Shown here: positions 32,490 to 41,593 of the stretch, piece by piece
Layout: every line of letters begins with the position of its first letter
Position numbering within the stretch: the first letter of the stretch is position 1
Source: Bacteroidales bacterium
GTDB taxonomy: Bacteria; Bacteroidota; Bacteroidia; Bacteroidales; P3
Assembly: GCA_024400495.1 (NCBI GenBank)
Contig: JAKSMR010000008.1
Coordinates: 1-64,000, forward strand
Length of the DNA: 64,000 bases
Direction: 5' to 3'
Translations under genes and position numbers: made by a program
The notes under the pieces: generated by a model
Databases searched by the model: none
What the model was told of the DNA's origin: nothing
The model's input: only the letters and a program-made list of their open reading frames with translations

Positions 32490-33038
32490 ATGGTATATAC
32501 CAAGACAGGCGACAAAGGAGAGACCTCGCTGGTTGGCGGCACTCGCGTGAAGAAGAACGACCTGCGCGTAGAATGCTACGGCACCATCGACGAGCTCAAC
32601 GCCCAGGTGGGCGTGGTGGCCGAATGGACTAGGCCCATCAGCGACAAGCACTACCTCTCCTTGAAAGAGATCCAGAACAGGCTCTTCGTCATCCAGACCC
32701 TTCTGGCTACCGAAGACAAGGCTCTCTACGCCAAGATGCCCCAGCTCCCCGCCGACACTACCTCCAGCCTGGAGAAAGCCATCGACGCCATCGTGGATGA
32801 ACTACCCAGAAACAACGCCTTCATCATCCCCGGAGGCAACATGGCCGGAGCACAATGCCACGTGGCGCGCACAGTATGCCGCCGCGCCGAACGGCTACTC
32901 GTGGGACTCAAAGAGCATGTGGAGGTGGAGGAGAACATCTGCCGATACATCAACCGCCTGAGCGACTACCTCTTCGTCCTCTCGCGCCTGATGGTCATCG
33001 CCGATGGAAAAGAAGAAAATTTTTGGTCGGCAAAATAA
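32490..33038 (+). CDS. Cob(I)alamin adenosyltransferase, PduO type
   Basis: 182 residues. It makes adenosylcobalamin from ATP and cob(I)alamin. Typical blocks are MVYTKTGDKGETSLVGGTRV (ATP-binding N-terminus), YGTIDELNAQVG, FIIPGG, CHVARTVCRRAERLLV and INRLSDYLFVLSRL. No other B12 gene and no cobalamin riboswitch were seen nearby. Its place behind mrp-nfu is worth noting, since both partners concern Fe-S clusters rather than corrinoids. Confidence 0.95.
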   Translation: MVYTKTGDKGETSLVGGTRVKKNDLRVECYGTIDELNAQVGVVAEWTRPISDKHYLSLKEIQNRLFVIQTLLATEDKALYAKMPQLPADTTSSLEKAIDAIVDELPRNNAFIIPGGNMAGAQCHVARTVCRRAERLLVGLKEHVEVEENICRYINRLSDYLFVLSRLMVIADGKEENFWSAK

Positions 33039-33112
33039 TAATACCGGCCCTTCTGCGTTAAAGAGAAGAAAGACTTCATACAATAACAATCGTAATTAGA
33101 ACCTATAGAACT

Positions 33113-33334
33113 ATGTATTGGACACTTGAATTAGCGACTAAACTGGAAGATGCTCCTTGGCCCGCAACCAAAGATGAGCTTATTGACTATGCACAACGTA
33201 CTGGAGCACCCATGGAGGTCATCGAGAACCTCATGGAGATGGAAGACGAGGGCGACACCTACGACAGCATCGAGGACATCTGGCCCGACTATCCCACCAA
33301 AGAAGACTTTTTCTTCCAGGAGGACGAATACTAG
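33113..33334 (+). CDS. DUF2795 family small acidic protein
   Basis: 73 residues (MYWTLELATKLEDAPWPATKDELIDYAQRTGAPMEVIENL, then an acidic tail ending in DEY). The DUF2795 pattern of alternating helices with WPATKDELIDYA is typical in Bacteroidota. Function unknown. It stands 75 bp after the adenosyltransferase gene and ends at a terminator. Confidence 0.88.
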   Translation: MYWTLELATKLEDAPWPATKDELIDYAQRTGAPMEVIENLMEMEDEGDTYDSIEDIWPDYPTKEDFFFQEDEY

Positions 33335-33361
33335 GCCTTCTTACCGGCCTTCTTTCCCTTA

Positions 33362-33393
33362 AAAGAACAGCTCCCATTGTGGGCTGTTCTTTC
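33362..33393 (+). terminator. Terminator after the DUF2795 gene
   Basis: Stem AAAGAACAGC/GCTGTTCTTT (33362-33371/33383-33392), with CCCA/TGGG pairing inside. Confidence 0.85.
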
Positions 33394-33427
33394 TTATACT
33401 CTAGGCAAGCTCTAAACAAACCTTCTT

Positions 33428-34234
33428 ATGAAAATCACCATCCTAGGCTCTGGCAATGTGGCTACTCATCTGGCTCTGGCTCACCGCCAGGCAGGCCATC
33501 AGATAGTACAGATCTGGTCGCGCGACTTCGACCATGCCGAACAGCTGGCCGACCTGGTCTATGCCGAACCCACCAACAGGCTGAATCTGATCTATCCCAC
33601 CAGCGACATCTACATCCTCGCCGTGAGCGACGACGCGCTTTTTGATCTGGCACTCGACTTCCAGATGAGAGAGGCCCTAGTGCTCCACACCAGCGGCTCG
33701 GTATCGATGAATGTGTTGCGCCCGATGAGCAGGCACCACGGCGTCCTCTACGTCCCGCAGAGCTTCGTGCGCACGGTGGCTATGGACTACAGCCAGCTGC
33801 CCTTCTGCCTTGAAGCCAGCGACAACGAATCGATGAAGAAGCTAGAGACGCTGGCACGCTCGGTATCGGAGAACATCTACCACATCTCCAGCGCCGAGAG
33901 ACAATGGCTGCACATAGCTTCGGTGATGGTGAACAACTTCGGCAACGCGCTAAATGCGCTGGCTCAGGACATGTTGAAAACGCAAGGTATCTCCTTCGAG
34001 ATCCTCCGTCCGCTTATACAGATTACCGCCGAGAAAGCGATGCTCTCCATCAAGGCACACGACAACCCCAAGGAGGAGCCGACCCTATGGCGCCTGCAGA
34101 CCGGACCTGCGGTAAGAGGCGACGAGAAGACCATCAGCCGCCATGTAGCCATGCTCAAGGGAAACCCCGACCTGCAGAGGCTATATGAGATGATGACCGA
34201 AATCATCATAAACGCAACCTCAAAAAGCAAATAA
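33428..34234 (+). CDS. Rossmann-like/DUF2520 protein
   Basis: 268 residues. The N-terminal NAD(P)-binding fold begins ITILGSGNVATHLALA (G-x-G-x2-A); the C-terminal helical DUF2520 region includes ERQWLHIASVMVNNFGNALNALA and TGPAVRGDEKTISRHVAML. It is related to ketopantoate/pyrroline-carboxylate reductase folds, but the substrate is unknown. The stop is 3 bp before the ubiE start, indicating translational coupling. Confidence 0.92.
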   Translation: MKITILGSGNVATHLALAHRQAGHQIVQIWSRDFDHAEQLADLVYAEPTNRLNLIYPTSDIYILAVSDDALFDLALDFQMREALVLHTSGSVSMNVLRPMSRHHGVLYVPQSFVRTVAMDYSQLPFCLEASDNESMKKLETLARSVSENIYHISSAERQWLHIASVMVNNFGNALNALAQDMLKTQGISFEILRPLIQITAEKAMLSIKAHDNPKEEPTLWRLQTGPAVRGDEKTISRHVAMLKGNPDLQRLYEMMTEIIINATSKSK

Positions 34235-34237
34235 GCA

Positions 34238-34945
34238 ATGGCAACCAGAATTTCGCGCAGCAATGTCAGCAATATGTTCGACAGTATTGCTCCCACCTAC
34301 GACCTGATGAACCACCTCCTCTCCTTCGGAGTGGACCGCGGCTGGCGACGCAAGACGGTAAAACTGATAGGACAGGGACGCCATCAGACTATCGCCGACT
34401 TCGCCACAGGCACCGGAGACCTGGCTATCGCCCTAGCAAAGAAACTCTCTCCAAAGCAGATCTATGGCCTCGACTTCTCGGCAGAGATGCTCAAGATAGC
34501 AAAAAGCAAATGCGAGAAGGAGGGTGTCGGACAGAGGGTAGAGCTGCGAGAGGAGAACTGCGAACATACGACACTCGCAGACGGAGAGGCTGAGGCTGTT
34601 ACCTGCGCGTTCGGAATACGCAACTTCAACGACGCCGAACAGGGCCTACAGGAGATGCATCGTGTGCTGACCCGGGGAGGACAGGTTGCCATCCTCGAGT
34701 TCTCGACTCCACGGAAAGGCATCGTCGGCGCCCTCGTGAGGTGGTACTATATGCATGTGATGCCCTTTGCCGGGAAGCTCATCGCCGGCAACAAGGGCGC
34801 TTATACCTATCTGCCCAAGACCATCCTAGAGTTTCCCGACGGCGAGCGCTTCTGCGAGATGATGCGCCAGGCAGGCTTCGTGGAAGTGGGTTTCCGCTCG
34901 CTGACCTTCAATATGGTCAACCTCTATTTCGGAAAAAAAGCATAA
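34238..34945 (+). CDS. ubiE: Demethylmenaquinone methyltransferase
   Basis: 235 residues. Final step of menaquinone synthesis, SAM-dependent. Family blocks: MFDSIAPTYDLMNHLLSFGVDRGWRR, SAM motif IADFATGTGDLAIALAK, YGLDFSAEMLKIAKSK, CAFGIRNFNDAEQGLQEMHRVL and ILEFSTP. The C-terminal signature AGFVEVGFRSLTFNMVNLYFGKKA is intact. Because ubiquinone is not used in this phylum, the MenG role is expected. Confidence 0.95.
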   Translation: MATRISRSNVSNMFDSIAPTYDLMNHLLSFGVDRGWRRKTVKLIGQGRHQTIADFATGTGDLAIALAKKLSPKQIYGLDFSAEMLKIAKSKCEKEGVGQRVELREENCEHTTLADGEAEAVTCAFGIRNFNDAEQGLQEMHRVLTRGGQVAILEFSTPRKGIVGALVRWYYMHVMPFAGKLIAGNKGAYTYLPKTILEFPDGERFCEMMRQAGFVEVGFRSLTFNMVNLYFGKKA

Positions 34946-35053
34946 CCCAGCCTTCGGTAAGGGAGCTTTCATCTTCCGCCCTCTTGTGGACGGACGTACA
35001 CCTGTGTTATGCAGGTTTGCATTCCTGCTGACGAAAAACAACTGATATCATTC

Positions 35054-36307
35054 CTACAGACCTCTCTCGTAGCGGCGGATAAGGCCACTATACCAAACAA
35101 GAAGCAGTAAAGAGACAACGGCGCCGCTAAGAGCGAAATACAAGATAGCGCCGGCAAAATCGCGAGCTACGATTCCATATACCACGGCCGCTATGCGCAG
35201 CAGAAGCAGCCCGATATAGAAGAAGAACTCGGTACGCTGACGGAAGAAGACATTGCTCAAGAAAGAGAGGCTGGTACTGGTCAGCATCACATAAACCCAC
35301 GGCAAGAGACATTTCACATAGAATCCTATGCCCTCCCATCTCCCTCCAAAGAGGAAGGTGAAGATCTCCTCAGCCCAGACAAAGGCAATAAGGAACAGAG
35401 GGAAAGCTATCAGGTTCAGCCAGATCGCGAACTTACGGATGTCGCCCCTGATACTCTCGCGGGCCTGCACCTTTTCGGTAGTACGGACGTAGAGCAGTTT
35501 TTCGAAAGCCGAATTGAAGATATTGATCGGACGGAAGGTAAACGTGAGAGCAAGGCCGAACAGTCCCACAACGGCATCCTCGGCAAAATAGAGGGCAAGC
35601 CAAAGGAACGGGAGGTTGTAGGAGAAACTGTTCATAAGCTCTTTAGGCATCGTGTAGAGAGGGAAATTCTTATGCTTCTGCGCAGCCTCTCTCCTTTCCT
35701 GACGTGTGATATCTTTGGGGAGGTTGAGCCTCCTCAGACGCAGGAGATAGTTGAGGTTGCCCAACATCTTTCCCAGGACCGTTCCGAGAGGAAGTCCCAC
35801 AGAATGCAGCAAGCTGCTGAAAGCAAGACCTACTTTGGCCAGCACCCCAGAGGTGGAGGTAACGACCTCGCTGACAGCTATCTGTCCAAACTCCTTGAAC
35901 CTATTGAACAGGAAGGTGTAGACTCTGGTGGTTCCGCAGAAAAAGACCATGAACGGAATCATCAACGCCACTCCGGCAGGAAGGGAGGAGGTGATGGGGA
36001 AGAGATAGTAGGCGACGAGGAGCGCGGTAAGGATGAGGAGCGAGAAGATGGTGTTCATTCGCAAAGCCAGACGTGCAGAAGCCGCTGCCTCGCGGTCGCT
36101 TCGGGCGATAACAATAGAGAGCTCGTATTTGCAAGTGCTCAGGATAATCAGCACTTCGATGTAGCTATAAAAGATATTAAAGACCGAGAAATCGTCGGGC
36201 GTATAGATGCGGGAGAGGACAAGATAGGCGACAAAGGAGATGAACTGCCCCCATACGTTGCCCGAGATGAGCTTCAGTCCGTCCTGGATGATGCGCGGCA
36301 GTTTCAT
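35054..36307 (-). CDS. Polysaccharide flippase (Wzx/MATE-like)
   Basis: 417 residues with about 10-12 hydrophobic helices. The N-terminus IIQDGLKLISGNVWGQFISFVAYLVLSRIYTPDDFSVF and the stretch of helix pairs are typical of lipopolysaccharide/capsule repeat-unit flippases (oligosaccharidyl-lipid transporter superfamily). Most likely exports lipid-linked sugar units across the inner membrane. Its ATG overlaps the stop of the upstream gene (ATGA, 36304-36307), so the two are co-translated. Confidence 0.88.
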   Translation of the reverse strand: MKLPRIIQDGLKLISGNVWGQFISFVAYLVLSRIYTPDDFSVFNIFYSYIEVLIILSTCKYELSIVIARSDREAAASARLALRMNTIFSLLILTALLVAYYLFPITSSLPAGVALMIPFMVFFCGTTRVYTFLFNRFKEFGQIAVSEVVTSTSGVLAKVGLAFSSLLHSVGLPLGTVLGKMLGNLNYLLRLRRLNLPKDITRQERREAAQKHKNFPLYTMPKELMNSFSYNLPFLWLALYFAEDAVVGLFGLALTFTFRPINIFNSAFEKLLYVRTTEKVQARESIRGDIRKFAIWLNLIAFPLFLIAFVWAEEIFTFLFGGRWEGIGFYVKCLLPWVYVMLTSTSLSFLSNVFFRQRTEFFFYIGLLLLRIAAVVYGIVARDFAGAILYFALSGAVVSLLLLVWYSGLIRRYERGL

Positions 36308-38388
36308 ATCTCTCCGTTATATTTTCGGGTGAACCATTCGGCGCCGAGCAGCAGGACAAGAAGGATGAAGATCCAGGGAAGGTTCAGCAGCTCGGAATAT
36401 TTCGTTTGGGTGAAGATTACCGACTTGATGTCGTCGCGCTCTTTCAAAAGGGCGGGAATCCTCTCCAGGTCGGCAGGATAGAGCATGGCTCCGTTGCTGT
36501 TGTGCGCCAGCGTGTTCAGGAGCGAGTGGCTGGCCACCAGATCGAGATCTTCCAGCTGCAACGCCTCAACGACAAAGGTGCCGCTTTTTGTCAGTTTCTT
36601 ACCAGCCAACGTGGTTTCGGCCGAGAACGTATAAGTGCCGGCGTCGAGGTTGCCGAGCTTGAGGCCATAGGCGTTGGAAGTACGGTTGAAGGAGAAGGAA
36701 GAGACCTCGTTGCCGCTATTGGAATGGAGCGAGAGAAGGACCTCGGGCTCGTTCACCAGCTCGTAGTTCTCGTTGTAAAGCATTGCTTCTACAACCACCT
36801 CTTCTCCGGCACGATAGAGCGCCTTATGCTCAATATGGAAACGCTCTTTGTCGGCTTTCATCGAGGTGTAGACGACACTCTTATTAATAAAGGTATTGAA
36901 TGCGTCGTGGGAGTTGTTCTCGCGGAAGTCCTCGAGACGCCAACGCCAGAGTCCTTCGCCGCAGATAAAAGCATATCGGACGCCTTCTTTCTGAGAGAAG
37001 GCAACAAGAGGAAGACCGCTGTTTACTGTGCCAATTTTTGACAAAAAGAGACTCTGCGAATTACTGGACAGACGATAGTCGCCGAAAGGAGCTGTGAGAG
37101 GCGGCATCTTCTCGAGGCGCTTGACGATATCGTCGCTAAGGGTGAAGAAGGAGAAGGCGTTGTTGTAGAGCGGGAGCGACTCGTTGATTTTGTTGAGTCT
37201 TGTGGAGATCTCCAGCCCTAGATGAAGGCTGCTGAGACGGGAGAGGTCGGTCAGGCTTCCGACGACGAACATAACCGGCACATCCTTGGGGAGTTGCGCC
37301 AGCTGCGAAGGCATTCCACTTCGGGTGGGGAGGTTGTGAAGGATGAGCAGGTCGTAGTCGGCGGCAGAGGCGCGGAAATCGCCCATGAGAAAGCTCTCAA
37401 CCTCGTAGTTCTGGTTGCTCTGCAGGCTCTGGCGAAGTGCGGCCACATCGGGATGAGGAGCGGCGGCTACGATGGCCACTTTCTGGTGTCCGTCGATCAC
37501 CTCTACCGAGAAGGAACGGCTGTTGTTCTTCGTGGAGACTTCGCCCGAGCACTCGGCTATATGGACCGTATAATGCTGTACGCCAGCCTTCTCTGCATCG
37601 ATAAGCAGTTGTTCGGTTGTGGAGAAATGGTCGGCGTCGTAGACGAGGGTTTTGGAGAAGATGGTCTTGCCGTCGTGCTGGACGGAGATCTGTTTCTGCT
37701 GGCCTTTGAGTTTGTTGGCGACGATGGTGATTTCGACAGGGAACTGGTTGCCGAGATAGGCGATCTTGTTGAAGCGGAGGTGGCTTACCGAAGCGTCGGC
37801 TCTTAGAGTGGTGTCGCCCAAGGCGATGGTGTAGATCGGATAGGGAAGTCCTTCGGCACATTGGATGGGGTTGAGGCCAAGGTTGTAGATGCCGTCGCCC
37901 GAGAGGATGACTGCGCCGACGTTGCGTCCTTCGTAACGCGACTTCAAGTCGCTGAGCGCGGCCGACATATCGGTTGCTCCTTCGCTGAAATCCAAGGTGT
38001 TACCTTCCTTAAGGCTTTCGCCGTAGGTGTAGGTCCGCACCTCGTAGTCTTTGCTTAGCTCGGCTACGAGATCGGCGATCTTCTCCGGATATTGGCCGCG
38101 ATAGAATGCCGAATCTCTGCTCAACGAAAGCGACTGCGAATTGTCCTGAGCGAGCAGGACGATCGGGCGTTCCTTCTCGTGGCGCTCGCGCTTGACCAGA
38201 GGGGCGAGCAGGAGGGCTGCGATGAGCATGATGGAAAGGAAACGCAACGCCGAGAGTGTCCAGCGCAAGGGCTTGGAGAACTTGGCACGATGCTCTTTCC
38301 CAACAAGATAGAGCGCCGAACTGCCCAAGCCTCCGAGCAGAGCACAGAGCAGGAGGAAGTACCAGGGGAAGTCGCTAATCAGTTGCAT
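36304..38388 (-). CDS. Membrane protein with von Willebrand A-like domain
   Basis: 694 residues. Two N-terminal membrane helices (about 8-29 WYFLLLCALLGGLGSSALYLVG and 43-63 LSALRFLSIMLIAALLLAPLV), a periplasmic vWA-like domain beginning RPIVLLAQDNSQSLSLSRD (a DxSxS-like site, D82-S84-S86) and AVILSGDGIYN, then beta-rich modules (YNENYELVNEPEVLLSL, LDAGTYTFSAETTLAGKK). One C-terminal helix (WIFILLVLLLGAEWFTRKY) returns to the membrane. This architecture is that of Bat-type or glutamine-amidotransferase-like vWA membrane proteins of Bacteroidota, function not established. Overlaps the flippase gene by 4 bp. Confidence 0.85.
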   Translation of the reverse strand: MQLISDFPWYFLLLCALLGGLGSSALYLVGKEHRAKFSKPLRWTLSALRFLSIMLIAALLLAPLVKRERHEKERPIVLLAQDNSQSLSLSRDSAFYRGQYPEKIADLVAELSKDYEVRTYTYGESLKEGNTLDFSEGATDMSAALSDLKSRYEGRNVGAVILSGDGIYNLGLNPIQCAEGLPYPIYTIALGDTTLRADASVSHLRFNKIAYLGNQFPVEITIVANKLKGQQKQISVQHDGKTIFSKTLVYDADHFSTTEQLLIDAEKAGVQHYTVHIAECSGEVSTKNNSRSFSVEVIDGHQKVAIVAAAPHPDVAALRQSLQSNQNYEVESFLMGDFRASAADYDLLILHNLPTRSGMPSQLAQLPKDVPVMFVVGSLTDLSRLSSLHLGLEISTRLNKINESLPLYNNAFSFFTLSDDIVKRLEKMPPLTAPFGDYRLSSNSQSLFLSKIGTVNSGLPLVAFSQKEGVRYAFICGEGLWRWRLEDFRENNSHDAFNTFINKSVVYTSMKADKERFHIEHKALYRAGEEVVVEAMLYNENYELVNEPEVLLSLHSNSGNEVSSFSFNRTSNAYGLKLGNLDAGTYTFSAETTLAGKKLTKSGTFVVEALQLEDLDLVASHSLLNTLAHNSNGAMLYPADLERIPALLKERDDIKSVIFTQTKYSELLNLPWIFILLVLLLGAEWFTRKYNGEI

Positions 38389-38537
38389 ACGAATGATAAC
38401 GCGGAAAGTGGTTTTTTATTGTCTGAAGTCGAAAATTTCAGGAGGACGGGCCCTTCCCAGCTTCTGGTTTCCGCCCAGGAAGGCAGCAGCCGGAAAGCGT
38501 CCAGCCTCCCCCTCCTGCCCTATTTTGCGGGGCCGAT

Positions 38538-38603
38538 CTAGGCGCTAGATAGGCGCTACCCATATGCTAGATAGGCGCTACCTATACGCTACCTAGGCGC
38601 TAC
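38538..38603. repeat. 11-bp-period repeat array 3
   Basis: Six units in exact phase: CTAGGCGCTAG, ATAGGCGCTAC, CCATATGCTAG, ATAGGCGCTAC, CTATACGCTAC, CTAGGCGCTAC. It lies in the divergent 451-base gap (38389-38839) between the vWA gene and the beta-barrel-like gene; the rest of that gap is GC-rich up to about 38740 and shows no gene or clear promoter. Confidence 0.92.
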
Positions 38604-38839
38604 TCCGGACTTGACGGCTGGCTGAAGCGAGGCTGACGGGAGAGAAGAAAGAGACAGAGAGGCCCCGCGGAAAGCGCCTGGAACGACTGCCGGAAAGCGG
38701 AAGGAGCGCCTTCGGGACGAAAAATTTTCTGGCTGGCTATCAGCCCTTTCGCATTATTCTATATAAAAAATATCGCGCCCGCGCAATAAATGGGCAGAAA
38801 CGGCGTTATAGAGATATAAGAAGCAAGAAACAGACATAG

Positions 38840-39484
38840 ATGAAAATCTTCAAGAAATATATCGTCCTCCTGTTTGCAGCCCTTTCCTTTGCGGGGATGG
38901 CTCAGCAGAAGTACCCCAGCAAAACGCAGAAAGACACGTTGAAAGAGCCCCAGTATGGAGTGTCGCTCTTCACCGGCGTCTGCTCGGGATGGGGCAGCCC
39001 CCATGCCTATGTGGGAGCAGCACCCCGCTTTCAGCAGCAGATCAACGACCAATGGAAGATCAAGGGCGGCTTTGCCGTGATGAGCGATGTTGCCGACAAC
39101 TTCGGCCGCCAGCCCGCCCGCGACCTTGCCCCCTACCGTCATCCCAAACGTCTGGCAGCAGCAGCCGTGAGCGCCGAATACCATCCTACCGACCGCGTAT
39201 GGATCTCGGCCACCGGCTTCTTCATCGGAGGACAGACCGGCTTTGTGGGAATGAACCCCATGCCCAACCGCGGCGGCCTTGACATCAGCGCCTACGGGGC
39301 CTCCATCTCGGCACGCTTCAAGGTGACCGAAAAGAGCTTCGTCGACGTCAACGTCGATGTGGTGCGCGACAATACCGGCTTCCTCGCTCCCATGCTGTGG
39401 AACCCCTACTGCTACGGCTACGACACCTACTTCCGCCACCACAGCATCGGCGGCGCCATCAACAACGGACTGCTGCACTTCTAA
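38840..39484 (+). CDS. Outer-membrane beta-barrel-like protein
   Basis: 214 residues with signal peptide (MKIFKKYIVLLFAALSFAGMAQ). The remainder alternates amphipathic strands (YGVSLFTGVCSGWG, WKIKGGFAVMSDV, RLAAAAVSAEYHP, RVWISATGFFIGG, DISAYGASISARFKV, SFVDVNVDVVRDNTG) as in small barrels, and ends with phenylalanine (NNGLLHF), as outer-membrane proteins often do. No family name recalled. It is the first gene of the murA cluster, 33 bp before the DUF4290 gene. Confidence 0.78.
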   Translation: MKIFKKYIVLLFAALSFAGMAQQKYPSKTQKDTLKEPQYGVSLFTGVCSGWGSPHAYVGAAPRFQQQINDQWKIKGGFAVMSDVADNFGRQPARDLAPYRHPKRLAAAAVSAEYHPTDRVWISATGFFIGGQTGFVGMNPMPNRGGLDISAYGASISARFKVTEKSFVDVNVDVVRDNTGFLAPMLWNPYCYGYDTYFRHHSIGGAINNGLLHF

Positions 39485-39517
39485 ACACCCACTCCTAACG
39501 ACAACAAGAGAAATAAG

Positions 39518-40168
39518 ATGCAATACAACACCCAACGACAAAAGATGGTGATCAACGACTACGGACGCACCGTCTTCAACCTCATCCAACATTGTAAGAC
39601 CATCGACGACCGCAACCTTCGCACCAAGGCCGCACACAACATCGTCCGCATCATGGCACAGGTCAACCCCCAGGCCAAGGACGGCCACGACTACGAGCGC
39701 AAGCTGTGGGACCACCTGATGATTATGTCCAACTGGGAGCTCGACGTCGACTGCCCCTACAAGCTCGAACGCCGCGAAACCGTCCACTTCAAGCCCAACG
39801 TGATGAAACGCGAGCGCAACCGCATCCGGATGCGCCACTACGGACGCAATATGCAGAACGCCATCGAGAAGATCAGCCTCATGGAAGAAAGCACAGAGAA
39901 AGAACTTCTCACCGCCCAGATCATCTCCCACATGCGCCGCAACTACAACAACTGGAACAACGGCTCCACCCCCGACAACCCCGGCAACCGCGACAACGAC
40001 CTCATCGTAGCCCGCCAGCTCATCGAGCTCTCCGGCGGCAAGATGCGCGTCGATGGATTCCAGCTGCCCGTCGACATGTCGCTCATCCCCCTGCGGCCCA
40101 ACGCCCAGAACGCCAAAAAGAAGAAAAAGAAGAAGAAAAAGAGACCCGCCTTCCAGCAGCAAAGCTGA
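39518..40168 (+). CDS. DUF4290 protein
   Basis: 216 residues. The block MQYNTQRQKMVINDYGRTVFNLIQHC is characteristic of DUF4290, a Bacteroidota family that regularly precedes murA, as here (55 bp). The C-terminus is a long lysine run (residues about 200-209, KKKKKKKKK) followed by RPAFQQQS, suggesting nucleic-acid or membrane contact. No catalytic motif recognised. Confidence 0.93.
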   Translation: MQYNTQRQKMVINDYGRTVFNLIQHCKTIDDRNLRTKAAHNIVRIMAQVNPQAKDGHDYERKLWDHLMIMSNWELDVDCPYKLERRETVHFKPNVMKRERNRIRMRHYGRNMQNAIEKISLMEESTEKELLTAQIISHMRRNYNNWNNGSTPDNPGNRDNDLIVARQLIELSGGKMRVDGFQLPVDMSLIPLRPNAQNAKKKKKKKKKRPAFQQQS

Positions 40169-40223
40169 GGCACGGCCCCCTTGTCCATCTCCAGTTCCTA
40201 AACCCTAACCCACATCTGAAACA

Positions 40224-41558
40224 ATGAGCTCATTCGAAATAGTAGGTGGCCACAGACTAAGTGGCGAAATCACCCCCCAAGGCGCCAAGAACGAAGCGCT
40301 GCAGGTCATCTGCGCCGTTCTGCTCACCACCGAGAAGGTGACTATCGAGAACATTCCCGACATCCGCGACGTGAACAAACTCATCGACCTCCTGCGACTG
40401 ATAGGAGTGAAGGTGAACTGCATCCACCAGGACGAGAACGAGCGCACCTTCGAGTTCCAAGCCGACGAAGTGAGCCTCGACGCCATGCGGAGCAAAGAAT
40501 TCGCCCAGCAGGCAATGGCTCTGAGAGGAAGCATCATGCTCGTCGGCCCCTGCCTTGCCCGTTTCGGCTGGGCCATCGTGCCTCAGCCCGGCGGCGACAA
40601 GATCGGGCGCCGACGCCTCGACACCCACTTCATCGGCATGGAGAAACTGGGAGCCACGGTAGAATACCACCGCTCGGGCTACGAAGTGAAAGCCCCCGAA
40701 ACCAACAGCCAAGGCTTCCGGCTCAAAGGCTGCTATATGCTCCTCGACGAAGCCAGCGTTACCGGAACCGCCAACATCGTGATGGCCGCCGTGATGGCCG
40801 AAGGCAAGACCACCATCATGAACGCCGCCTGCGAACCCTACGTCTACCAACTCTGCCATATGCTCAACCGCATGGGCGCCAAGATAGAAGGCGTAGGCTC
40901 CAACCTGCTGCACATCGAAGGCGTGAAAGAACTCAACGGCTGCCAGCACCGCCTGCTGCCCGACATGATCGAGGTAGGCAGCTTCATCGGCATGGCCGCC
41001 ATGACCCAAAGCGACCTCACCATCAAGAACGCTAGCGTAGAGCACCTCGGACTCATCCCCCAAGTCTTCCGCCGTCTCGGCATCGAGATCTGGCAGAACG
41101 GCGACGACCTCTACATCCCCAGCCGCGAGCACTACGAAATCGAGCGCTTCATGGACGGCTCCATCATGACCATCGCCGACGCCCCCTGGCCCGGCTTCAC
41201 GCCCGACCTCATCAGCATCGCCCTCGTGGTGGCAATACAAGCCAAAGGCAGCGTGCTCATCCACCAGAAGATGTTTGAAAGCCGCCTCTTCTTCGTCGAC
41301 AAACTCATCGACATGGGCGCACAGATCATCCTCTGCGACCCCCATCGCGCCACCGTCATCGGCCTCGACAACGAGCACGCGTTGCGAGGTGTGAGAATGA
41401 CCTCTCCCGACATCCGTGCCGGCGTGGCGCTACTCATCGCCGCCCTCTCCGCCAACGGCGTCAGCCGCATCGACAACATCGAGCAGATCGACCGCGGCTA
41501 CCAGCACATCGACGAACGCCTCCGCCGCCTCGGCGCCAACATCAAACGCATCGACTAA
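40224..41558 (+). CDS. murA: UDP-N-acetylglucosamine 1-carboxyvinyltransferase MurA (Asp variant)
   Basis: 444 residues. It transfers enolpyruvate to UDP-GlcNAc, the first committed step of peptidoglycan synthesis. Starts FEIVGGHRLSGEITPQGAKNEAL. The active-site loop reads QPGGDKIGRRRLDTHF, so the residue equivalent to E. coli Cys115 is D125; family knowledge ties Asp here to fosfomycin insensitivity. Other blocks: YMLLDEASVTGTANIVMA and the C-terminal TSPDIRAGVALLIAAL. It lies 35 bp before the PHP phosphatase gene. Confidence 0.96.
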   Translation: MSSFEIVGGHRLSGEITPQGAKNEALQVICAVLLTTEKVTIENIPDIRDVNKLIDLLRLIGVKVNCIHQDENERTFEFQADEVSLDAMRSKEFAQQAMALRGSIMLVGPCLARFGWAIVPQPGGDKIGRRRLDTHFIGMEKLGATVEYHRSGYEVKAPETNSQGFRLKGCYMLLDEASVTGTANIVMAAVMAEGKTTIMNAACEPYVYQLCHMLNRMGAKIEGVGSNLLHIEGVKELNGCQHRLLPDMIEVGSFIGMAAMTQSDLTIKNASVEHLGLIPQVFRRLGIEIWQNGDDLYIPSREHYEIERFMDGSIMTIADAPWPGFTPDLISIALVVAIQAKGSVLIHQKMFESRLFFVDKLIDMGAQIILCDPHRATVIGLDNEHALRGVRMTSPDIRAGVALLIAALSANGVSRIDNIEQIDRGYQHIDERLRRLGANIKRID

Positions 41559-41593
41559 CCTCACCATATAGAAAACAGCAAACAAACCAGACA

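Noticed and set aside
38759-40162. A 467-codon minus-strand frame opposite the beta-barrel-like and DUF4290 genes
   Set aside because: Antisense shadow; includes a poly-Phe run that is merely the complement of the DUF4290 poly-lysine tail.
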